A stretch of 12,027 bases of DNA from the NCBI GenBank assembly GCA_003988855.1, contig QYAI01000330.1:1-12027 (forward strand), given 5' to 3'. The notes below the pieces were generated by a model. The model saw only the letters and a program-made list of their open reading frames with translations. It was not told where the DNA came from and made no database searches. This document shows positions 1 to 8,002 of this stretch, in pieces; position 1 is the stretch's first letter; each line of letters begins with the position of its first letter. Source of the DNA: Arachnopeziza araneosa. Its lineage: Eukaryota > Ascomycota > Leotiomycetes > Helotiales > Arachnopezizaceae. The translations under genes were made by a program, and so were the position numbers.

Positions 1-142
1 TTTGCTGTAAATTAACAGTATAAAAAAAAAAAAAAATTTAAAATAAAAGCTTTTAAATAAATTTTATAATTATACAACTAGTAAGAAAGTAGCTAATTTA
101 AAGCTATTTTAAAAAACATATTTTTAAAGTTAGAATAAGCTA
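1..142. repeat. AT-saturated RIP-like block, left part
   Basis: Almost pure A/T with C only in AC or GC contexts, the same composition as 1329-4195. The two stretches are probably one older sequence, later split by the Fot1-like element at 143-1326. No coding frame is recognisable. Confidence 0.7.
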
Positions 143-200
143 ACGTACTTGACTAGTTCGTGACTCAGACTAGTTCGCGACTTAGAATCCCTGCTACTAC
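143..200 (+). repeat. Left terminal inverted repeat of the Fot1-like element
   Basis: This repeat pairs with 1270-1326. Inside it are two tandem copies of a 17-bp unit (151-167 and 168-184, beginning GACTAGTTCG) that differ at two positions. Repeated sub-terminal units of this kind are plausible transposase binding sites; that role is inferred. Confidence 0.9.
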
Positions 201-276
201 TTTACTTCGAGCTACTTATTAATTAGTCAAAAATTAACTTTATTAAATATTAACTATATAACTAAAAAGAATTAAT

Positions 277-1219
277 TTATCGACGTTCAGGGCAAGTTCT
301 TGTAGTGTGCTTTAAGAATCTACACAAACTACACGTCTTTAGTGCACGTGTTAGTAATAAAGAAGTAAGCTGCTCTAGAACTTCTAATCTTGCTTCTACT
401 TTACTTATTAAGCTTCTTTGAGCTTTCTGAACCTCTCTAGCTCTTAGAACACCTCTTCTTCCTACGAAAGCCTTCTTCTTTTGCTTCTTTTTCCGTACTT
501 TCTTATTTGCAGCTCTTAGTTTTTAATTCTTAGCTTTAAAGATTGCTGTACTATGCATAGCTATTTAGCACTTTTTTATAAGCTGATTTATTACTTAAAC
601 AGTCAGACTAGGAAAACTTTACGTGCGATACCGAATAAGATCTTAAATAGATTTGCTTTGAAGCTCTAGTTTGGCAATATCATGTAGTGTTTCTAGAACC
701 TAACTAAGAGTTGCAATAGGCAAAGAAGAAGGAAGTAGTGTTTGAAGTTAAATATGCAGTTGTTCTAAAACCTTGTCTGGATTAAAAGAAAGTAGTCTAG
801 TTGCTCTGAATCTACTTAGCTTTCTAGTAGTCGTACTTTCGATTATATCGTAATTCGAGCTCTGAGTGTTGTTTTATAAATCGAGAAACCTAATGCTGAC
901 TTAATTCGAACTTTGCAGCAGCAAGACTTTAAACGCGTTTTGCAAGAAGTAATTTAGCTATTTGCTAAACAAGAGCTTGCGTAGAAAGTACACTACGTGT
1001 ATCTATAGATAATATTTACTGAACGAGCGCGTCTTCTTTCGTCTAAGTAAGTTTTCGGTTTAGAGAAGTAAAATTAGCTTAGCAAAGTATTTCTCGATTT
1101 TTTCGAGCTAGAGTTGATTAAGAAACGTCGTACGCGCGTGCGGCAGCTCTTAAACTTCTAAATTAGCTTGTTTGATAGGCTTAAAGAGCTAGAACAATTC
1201 GGCTTTTAGTTTGAGCTAT
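277..1219 (-). pseudogene. Fot1/pogo-like transposase relic lacking the DDE catalytic domain
   Basis: The N-terminal half reads from about 1219 to 815 in one minus frame. It has a helix-turn-helix segment (AAARAYDV near 1124-1147) and a Tc5/CENP-B-type DNA-binding segment ending VSRFIKQHSELELRYNRKYD near 825-890. The C-terminal part then reads in another frame from about 810 to 277. It contains SFNPDKVLEQL, a lysine-rich stretch and a perfect CX2CX4HX4C zinc knuckle (292-333), as in many fungal Fot1-like transposases. The roughly 200-residue DDE domain is missing between them, so the frame change at 810-820 marks a deletion junction. All in-frame stops are TAA or TAG at places where Gln or Trp is expected, consistent with RIP. 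The original start was probably ATG at 1219-1217, now ATA. It cannot make an active transposase. Confidence 0.88.
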
Positions 1220-1269
1220 TTAAAGCTATTGTTGTTAAGCAATTAGTACTAGAATTAGAAAATAAAAAG

Positions 1270-1326
1270 TGGTAGCAGGGATTTTAAGTCGCGAACTAGT
1301 CTGAGTTACGAACTGGTCAAGTACGT
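1270..1326 (-). repeat. Right terminal inverted repeat of the Fot1-like element
   Basis: Reverse complement of the left repeat. It carries the same doubled 17-bp unit in mirror orientation and ends next to TA at 1327-1328. Confidence 0.9.
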
Positions 1327-1328
1327 TA

Positions 1329-4195
1329 CAAGTAAAAATGCTTTAATAAGCTAATTTGTTTTTTTGTTTTTTAAGATTTTGCTAAACTTTTTATTTAAAA
1401 TTTAGTTAATTTTATATAAACTAGTTTAAAAAAACTTATTAAAAAGTTTTTTTAGATTAAAATAAAAAACGTTTACACTAATTTTACAGATTTTTACTAA
1501 ACAAAGTGCTAAAATTTTATTAAGTACAAGTAGTTAGTAGTAATTTAGTAAAGTTTTAAGTTGTTTTTTAACAAAAAGTAATAAAAAAATAAAATTTAAA
1601 ATAAAATTTTTTTTTTAGTTTTGCTAAAAAAAAATTTTACGTTTTTCTTTAGCAATAGCAAAATCTTTTTAATTTACATTTGCTTAGTAATTAAGATAGT
1701 TACGTTGTATTTTTTTAAAAAAATAAAAAAAAAAATTTTTTTTTAACTACAACAAAGTTAGTAAGTATTTAAAAAGCTAAAAAATATAGTTTTGTTTAGA
1801 ATTTAAATAAAGCTTAAACTTGCGTATAAACTTAATTTTAATAATAACATTTTACTGTTTTAAATTTAAAATAACAAAAAAGTAGTTTTAAATATAACAA
1901 CTGTTTATTATTAAGTAAAGTTGTATAAACTAATTTACTTTTATATAAATATTTTTATTAAATTTCTTTACTAACATAATATAAAGTAGTTACTAAATTT
2001 TTAAGTTAAAAGCTTTTAAAAGCTTTATAGCTAGTAGTTAATTTAAAAATAAGTATTTATTTGCTTTTGTGTTTGCTAAAGCATATAACTTAATTTTGTA
2101 TTTATTTATACTTAGCGTAAAAAAAACTAAAAACTAGTTATTACTTATAAGTTTTAATAAGTTTAAGTAAAACAAATTACACTTGTACAAACTTAAAAAA
2201 AAAACTTTTTTTAAGCTTTATTGTTTTTTTCTTAAGTTAAAGTTAGCTTAAAGTACTTAGCGATATTTTAATATATTTTTTAGTTATTAGCGTTAATTTT
2301 TTAAATGCTAAAAAGCAAAAAACATTTGTTTTTAAAGTAGCTTACTTGCTTGCAATAGTAGCAAGTAAAAGCACAATAAAGTTTTAACTTAAGTTAGTTA
2401 AAAAAAAAAAATAGTTAATATTAAAGCGTAAAGTCTTACTTTAAAACAATAGTATTTTTAAATATAAGTAGTTTTAGTACTGCAAAAAAATAACTAAAAG
2501 CTAGTTTTCTAGCTACAACAAGTTGTAAAGTTACACTTAAGCTTAGTTTAATGTTTTAATAATGCTTTTTATTTATTGCAAGTAAGTTTTGTACTATAAC
2601 AAAAAAGCTTTTTTACTATTAGTTTTTAATGCTAATAGCAAAACTTTTAAGTTAAAAAGTAAGTTTTTTTTACATATAATAAAACTATTTAGCTTTTAAA
2701 ACTTGTTTAAGTACAGCTATACTGCAAAAGCAAGCTTTAAACTTTGCAAACGTTTTATTATAGTAATTTTTTTTATATATTTGCAAAAACTAAAAAGCAT
2801 TTTAAAAGTTTTTTGTTTTGTATTTTATAGTAAAATAAAATAACAACAAGTTAATTATATTAAAAAAATTTATAAATTCTTAAGTATTTAAGCAATACTA
2901 AAGTTTTAAATAACTGCAAGTAAAACTAGTAGTTGTGCTTTAAATAAGTACTTTGCAAGTTTAAAAAGTAAAATAATAATTAGCATTAACTATAAGCTAG
3001 TTATGTACTAATATTTTTTATTAACAAAAAAAAAATTTTTTGCTATTGTTTAGTAGTTTTATTTTTTTAGTTATTTGTATATAATAAGTTTTAGACAGCT
3101 ATTAGTAAAAAAGCTAATAGTATATATTAGCGTTTTTTGTTTTGTTATTTTTTTAGTTTACTAGTATTAAAAAAAAGTAAAGCGCTAGAAAGCAGCTTAA
3201 AAAAAAGTTTTTTATTAGTATATAAGCTATATATAACTTTAGCTAAAATAAAGCTAGTAAAAATTAAAAAACAAAAAAAACTAAAATAGCTGCAAAAAAG
3301 CAAAAAGTATTTAAATTATATTTAGTAGTTAAAGCTACTAAAAGCTTATAAATACTTTGCATTTAAGCTTAAAAAAACGCTATTATTTGCTAAAGTTTAT
3401 TAAACTTGTAATAATTTTTTATATAGTTTTAAGCAAATTTTTTTTTATTTTGCTTATTAGCTTGTATTGCTTTTTTAATTACATTTAAATTAAAAAAGTT
3501 TTTAGTGTTTTTTAGTTTAAGTTTGCTTTTGCTTTTATTTTTACTTTTATTACTTTTTGTATTTTTTTGTTAACTAAATGCATTTAACTGTTAATTTAAA
3601 TTTAAATCTAATATAAAAAAAAAAAAAAATATTAAGTTGTTTAAAAAACTAAGTATTAAAAAATTCGACATTTTAGTGTTAAAAAAAAAAAAAAAGTGTT
3701 TTAGTAAGTATTTAGTACTATTTTAAAGCTTAAAAAAAAAAAGTTTTTAAATTAATTTTATAGTTAGATTTAGCTTAACTTTTATTTACAATTTTTTTTG
3801 TGTAAAAAAAAGTTTTTAAAAGTTTTAAGTTTAAATTAAATCTAACTACTTTTTTTAACGTTTTTACGACAATTTTACTAGTTGCTTTTAAGCTGTATTA
3901 AACTTTAATACAACTAGCTATTTACAAAGTTTTTAAAATTGCAGCTATTTAAAAGTTAAACTAAATATAATTTAAATTTTATTTGTATTTGTTTTGTAAA
4001 TAATTTTTTTACAAGAAATATTATAAACAAGCTGTTTTTAGCAAAGTTAAACTTTTTTTTTTAATATAATAGCACAAGCACGAATACTGCTGCAAAAAGT
4101 ATATAAAAGTACTTTAAATATAGTTTAAATATGTTCTTACTTATAAGCTAGCTACAAAGAAAAAAAAAAAGTTAAAAAAAAAAAGAACTTTTTCT
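1329..4195. repeat. AT-saturated RIP-like block, no recognisable genes
   Basis: About 2.9 kb of near-saturated A/T sequence with long A and T runs. By eye I find no TCA, TGA, GG or CC; remaining C lies mostly in AC or GC contexts. This is what exhaustive C-to-T mutation on both strands leaves, with TCA and CC contexts fully consumed. No coding frame, terminal repeat or RNA gene can be supported. Its original identity, probably repetitive, is lost. Confidence 0.75.
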
Positions 4196-4963
4196 AAAAA
4201 AAAGCTATGTAATAAAATAAAAGTAAGTTTCTTAACTTTTTCTAAGCTAGTTTTATTCTAAGTTTACTCTGAACTTATTCAGAAGTTACTACGTAAGCAG
4301 CACGTAGTTAGAACTAATGCAAGTTTTTACACTTTCGTTAACAACTACTTTTTTAATAACACTTTCTATAACAGTTTAAAGTACGAAGCTTTGTAGTTTA
4401 CTCTTAAAAAGCTAAATGTTTTTATTTACTTTTACTTAACTTACTTACTAATTTTAGCAGTAAATGTATTAGAAAGTCTTTATACACTATATCGAAATAG
4501 CTTTACTTTAAATACTGCGTTAGTTTTAGCTATAGCTAGTTAAAGTTAGTATAGTAATGCTAGTATGTAATTTCTTTAACTTTAGTTAGCAAGAACTTTT
4601 AACAAGCATTTAAATCTTAAGATAATTTTTAGCTATATAAAAAAAATACTTTTATATATACTTGCAAAAGCAGATTTAACTTTTAGCTAAGTTAAAAACA
4701 CAGAAGTTACAATTTTAGAAGCTTACACTAACAACATCTACGTAACAACAAGTAAGTTTTTTAGCTTAAATTTATTTACTACGCTGTTGCAAACTACTGC
4801 TATAGATAAAATTATAGTAAAGTTTTGTAAGTAACTTGTAATAAAAAAGCAATTAATTAAGTTTTAGTACTTAGTTAATTATTCTTAGTTAAAGAATAAG
4901 TTAAGTACGGCGTTTATAACAGCACTTAAGTTATTAGATTTAGTTAATAATTAAGATTAAAAG

Positions 4964-4968
4964 AACAT
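4964..4968. repeat. Target-site duplication AACAT, left copy
   Basis: Identical to 5251-5255 and immediately abuts the left LTR end. Confidence 0.85.
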
Positions 4969-5250
4969 TGTAACGGCACGAACACGAATGTAGCTAGTTA
5001 AGAAACATATAGAAGTGCGTTAATAGTCTGAGTACATTTGGTTTATAGGCTAGCTACGAAAGAAAAGAAAAATATAAGAAAAGAAAAACTACACGAGTAA
5101 GGTGTGCTTTATGTACAGTAGACTTCTCTCTGGCTCTAGTTCGAATAGACTCTGAATGTGCTCTTTATTCTCTACCCTTCGGAAATAAAGTTCTTATGCC
5201 CGAGCTGTTCACGTATAACATTTCATTTACGTAATATTCTGCTTATTACA
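4969..5250. mobile_element. Solo LTR (282 bp) with target duplication AACAT
   Basis: It begins TGTAACGGC and ends TTATTACA, so it has the TG...CA ends of an LTR and a 5-bp terminal inverted repeat TGTAA/TTACA. The 5-bp sequence AACAT occurs immediately on both sides (4964-4968 and 5251-5255), the usual duplication length for Ty1/copia or Ty3/gypsy integration. There is no internal region, so it is a solo LTR left by recombination between two LTRs. Removing it with one AACAT keeps the surrounding decayed frame in register. It retains CC and GG and is much less mutated than its host sequence. Confidence 0.85.
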
Positions 5251-5255
5251 AACAT
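5251..5255. repeat. Target-site duplication AACAT, right copy
   Basis: Identical to 4964-4968 and immediately abuts the right LTR end. Confidence 0.85.
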
Positions 5256-5566
5256 TGCATTTAGAAATGCTTAGAAGTTGCTTAGAATAAACTAAAGATA
5301 AGTGTAGTAGAATAGAACTATTAAGATAAATACAACATATTATGTATTTACATAAACTAGTAGCTGTAATTAAAAGAAAGAATAGTTTTCACGAAGAAAT
5401 CTTGCTTGTTTACACAATTACATCTCTAAGAACTCGATTTGAACGAACAGCGAGTAATTAACACAATTACTGTGCTAGCCTTCATTACTACGCCTTTCGT
5501 TATCACCGCTATCAATCCGCTATTTGAGCCGCCTTAAATAAAGCAAGTATTATCAAGTTTATCAAA

Positions 5567-5611
5567 GCTATAGCTTATTCCTTTCTCTGGTATCGCTTGC
5601 CACGCGCTAGC
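5567..5611 (+). repeat. Left terminal inverted repeat of the piggyBac-type element
   Basis: 5583-5611 matches the reverse complement of 7829-7857 without a mismatch over 29 bp. The outer 16 bp match with 5 differences, of which 3 are C/T transitions. Confidence 0.85.
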
Positions 5612-6211
5612 ACGGACCATGCGACTAACATTATCCTCAGAATGCAAAACAGCTTATTTTGCAGCTAAAAATCAATTGATTTACATTTTATTGATAAAAC
5701 TTAGTTTAACAGTCGGTGTTTTAGCATAAAGCAACCTTACAGAAGCTACACCTCTAGTAAGAACGACTAGGTCGCTTGCTAACTAGCAACTCTTGTGTTT
5801 TTTGACAATTAACTTAGTACAAGCACTATACACACGTCTTTATACTTCTTCTTCTTACTTTACAATAAAGATGTTCGATTTTATTGCTAAACAGCTTTTT
5901 GCTACTTAATTCTTAGTGCAAGCGATGCATCTTAGCATCTTTAGCGTAATTAAATAAAGTAGAAAAAAAAGAAGTTCGAAAATCGTAATAAGAAAAGTCT
6001 AGTTTTTAATTAATCTGCGCTATATAAACTCGATATAACTAGTAGCTATTAATTACAACTACATTAATTAACTAATAAAAAAGCAGCTACTAGTTGCGCT
6101 GTATAGTTTAGTAAGTTTCGAAAGACGCTTTAAGTTAATTAGCAATATTAACTTTTTTTATATTGTAGTTATAATTGTCGATAAATGTAAGTATTTTAAG
6201 CTTTTTTGTAA

Positions 6212-6216
6212 GCTTG
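6212..6216. repeat. Target-site duplication GCTTG, left copy
   Basis: Identical to 6489-6493 and directly abuts the TG end of the LTR. Confidence 0.92.
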
Positions 6217-6488
6217 TGTCACGGGTTAGACCCGGTTGTCAGGACCTAGGCCTGAGGGCCTAGGCAGAAATTAAGGCCGCACCTGAAGCGGACTTCTTTG
6301 ATAGAAGGAATGAAGATCAGCAGAGCGATCTTCAGAACTATTGACAAGACTATCGATAGAACTATTGATTGACTATTGACTGACTATTGACAGAGACTAT
6401 TGAAAGAAGGTGCTCTTTAGCTTTACCTTCTTGAAATAACAGATTTATCATTCACGTGTTTTGACCGTGCAATCGTGAAACCCTTACA
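6217..6488. mobile_element. Solo LTR (272 bp) with target duplication GCTTG, little mutated
   Basis: It starts TGTCACGGG and ends CCCTTACA, with imperfect inverted ends, and is flanked by GCTTG on both sides (6212-6216 and 6489-6493). It is embedded in the piggyBac transposase relic, whose frame resumes in register after it. Its base composition is normal, with many GG, CC, TCA and TGA, unlike the host element. It is therefore young, or too short to be a RIP target. It contains three short palindromes: 6222-6226/6230-6234, 6245-6252/6257-6264 and 6311-6318/6327-6334. It also holds a run of GACTATTGA-like units (about 6335-6404). No internal retrotransposon sequence remains. Confidence 0.92.
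6335..6404 (+). repeat. Degenerate short tandem array (GACTATTGA-like) inside the LTR
   Basis: Six imperfect units built on (G/A)ACTAT(T/C)GA follow each other with 1-4 nt spacers. Repeats of this kind in an LTR may be transcription-factor sites of the U3 region; that role is inferred. Confidence 0.7.
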
Positions 6489-6493
6489 GCTTG
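6489..6493. repeat. Target-site duplication GCTTG, right copy
   Basis: Identical to 6212-6216 and directly follows the CA end of the LTR. Confidence 0.92.
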
Positions 6494-7828
6494 TTACTAA
6501 AAGCGATGCAAACAATACAAGCACTAGTCGAAGTCTTTGCTAGCTTTTTTCTTTGTTAAGCTATAAAATTATTTGCTATATAAACTGTATAAATTGTACT
6601 TAAAGCTAATACAATATTATTGTCTTGCTAAGCAAGACAAAAAGTATTGTTAACGACTTGTGCGAAAAGTGTATTTTACTCTAGTTTAGACTTTTTTTTT
6701 TTTAAGCTTTAATAAAGCGTCTGAAAACTTCTTATAAGCTCTTGTAGTGCTAACTGCTTTATAACTTAAGTTTTAAAAGCTTTGAAATAAAGAAACTAAA
6801 GTAAAGTAGTTATCTATGTATATTGCTATATTCTTTCGAAGTAAAGTTGCAACTAGAGCTTTAACTAAAAAGCTAGTGTTTGTAAAGTTTTCAAAAAAAA
6901 GTATATTTTTAATTTCGTGTACTTTCGAGCTCTAAATCTAGCTAAATATATAGCTATAATCTGCGATTTCGTACAATTTATACTCTTGTTTAATTAGTTT
7001 ATTTAGCATCTTATAAGTGTAGTTTAATCTACTGAAACACTGTACTATTAGCTCGTTAATTGCAATTAAACTAGATAGCGAATAATATCTTCGAAAAAAA
7101 GTTTAGATTCGTAACGCAATAAGCTTAACTTTGTACTACTAAATCTTATTTGTTAGCAACTTATATTTTTTTTTTTTGTTAGTTTCGTAGCAAAAAAGAT
7201 AAAAGTATTGTTTAATTTGCTTATAGCAGCAGAAAGACAAATATAAGAAAATTAGATAAGTTAGGCAGTTGCTCGAATTAGTATTCTAGTAACGTAGTGT
7301 ACTGCGCTCGTTGTAAAGTTCTATATAAATAATTACTTTAATAAACACTCGAAGTTCTGCCGCATTTAATTCTACTTATTTTCTTTCTATTTCTTTCTTA
7401 TCAAGCCTTTTAATTGCCGCATATTTATTCGTATTATTTGCAATTATCTCGAAGAAATCGAAAGTAAAGAAAAAGTTAAAATAGTCGAAAGAAACTAGCT
7501 GAGCTAGAAAATCTGAGAGTAGAAGAGCCTCTGCAGAACGTGCGGATTCTAGCTAGAATAGGTCGAATTCCACTAATTTAGCGTTTCCGAAGCTAGCTTT
7601 TAATTAGTCGTATTGTTGCTCTTGCGTCTGCTTCTTTTGCTTCTTAATTTTAAGTTCTAACTAGTCTTGATCTGCTATTGCTTTGCGCTTTAGTAGCATA
7701 GTAGTATTTAGCCTAAAAGTAAACACGAAAGATCGCGATATTAGAGCTTGACGCGTTGACCAATCATACTAGGAGCTAAGCTATTATTGAACTAGCATGA
7801 CATCATGTGATGATCTAAATCACAGTTG

Positions 7829-7873
7829 GCTAGCGCGTGGCAAGCGATACCAGAGAAGGGGATAGTCGATAGC
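7829..7873 (-). repeat. Right terminal inverted repeat of the piggyBac-type element
   Basis: Partner of 5567-5611. This copy keeps C where the left copy has T at several positions, so it is the less mutated end. Confidence 0.85.
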
Positions 7874-8002
7874 CAGTATCATGTGCTTATATGTCACCGC
7901 ACGGACTGCCAGCAAGCTCTAGCCCAAGCGCAATCAGCCGCTATTTATGTTGCTTTGCTCTGCCAGTGTATTTCGCCTTCTAGGTAGATAACACTAATAA
8001 AA

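Larger units (their letters stand above)
143..1326 (-). mobile_element. Fot1/pogo-type (Tc1-mariner superfamily) DNA transposon, internally deleted
   Basis: This is a 1184-bp element bounded by long inverted repeats and flanked on both sides by TA (141-142 and 1327-1328), the expected target duplication for Tc1/mariner elements. Over the outer 61 bp, including TA, the two ends differ at only 4 positions; three are C/T or G/A transitions. The interior encodes, on the minus strand, the N- and C-terminal parts of a Fot1-like transposase without its catalytic core. It is far shorter than a full Fot1-type element (about 1.8-1.9 kb), so it is non-autonomous. It is less mutated than the AT block around it, so it inserted after much of that decay. 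Confidence 0.9.
4196..5350 (+). pseudogene. Unrecognised decayed coding frame, split by a solo LTR
   Basis: One plus-strand frame (codon starts such as 4262 and 4670) reads about 235 codons from 4262 to the LTR at 4969 with only TAA/TAG interruptions and no TGA. The first 44 codons are uninterrupted. Sample segments are LIQKLLRKQHVVRTNASFYT and VKNTEVTILEAYTNNIYV. If the LTR and one AACAT copy are removed, the same frame continues with KNIAFRNA and runs on to about 5335. Amino acid usage looks protein-like rather than A/T-random. I do not recognise the family. A transposon protein is likely from context, but that is inference. The left limit is approximate because the sequence grades into the AT block. 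Confidence 0.5.
5637..7699 (-). pseudogene. piggyBac-like transposase relic (DDE_Tnp_1_7 type), broken by stops and an LTR
   Basis: Reading starts at ATG 7699-7697 with a charged N-terminus (LLKRKAIADQ). FDYFNFFFTFDFFEIIANNT near 7440 matches the entry to the transposase domain. INELIVQCF near 7050 corresponds to the first catalytic Asp region of the family, here Asn (codon 7057-7055). The second Asp (EIADYSYIF, codon 6961-6959) and the third (YIDNYFT, codon 6814-6812) remain. Past the LTR the frame continues with IANxLKASFETY, LINVVVINSY and DFRTS, typical of the post-catalytic region, then a C-terminal cysteine cluster near 5700-5760 (RCSFCKVALC). In-frame stops are essentially TAA/TAG at likely Gln/Trp positions, as RIP would give; the probable terminal stop is TGA at 5639-5637. 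The frame is continuous across the LTR if it and one GCTTG are removed. It is inactive. Confidence 0.88.
5567..7873 (-). mobile_element. Decayed piggyBac-type DNA transposon, interrupted by a solo LTR
   Basis: Two inverted repeats of 45 bp (5567-5611 and 7829-7873; identical over 29 bp) enclose a minus-strand piggyBac-like transposase relic. Without the inserted LTR and one target copy the element is about 2.0 kb, enough for a transposase of 600-plus residues and short non-coding ends. The TTAA target duplication typical of piggyBac is not present at the visible repeat ends. A TTAA lies at 5534-5537, but there is no partner on the right. The exact outer ends are therefore uncertain. Confidence 0.8.

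Noticed and set aside
3762..3847. 11-bp inverted repeat (AGTTAGATTTA at 3762-3772 and its complement at 3837-3847)
   Set aside because: In near-pure A/T sequence repeats of this length arise easily, and no target duplication or further pairing was found.
4141..4200. Poly-A stretch as the tail of a LINE or processed transcript
   Set aside because: A-runs of this length are everywhere in the AT-saturated block and no target duplication frames this one.
5534..5537. TTAA as the left target duplication of the piggyBac-type element
   Set aside because: It lies about 30 bp outside the inverted repeat and has no matching TTAA at the right end.
5256..5566. Additional element between the first solo LTR and the piggyBac-type element
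   Set aside because: Beyond about 5350 I see neither a consistent frame nor terminal repeats; weak similarity to the region near 7930 was too short to use.
6335..6404. CRISPR-like array
   Set aside because: The units are about 9 bp, degenerate and nearly contiguous, lie within an LTR, and the organism is a fungus.
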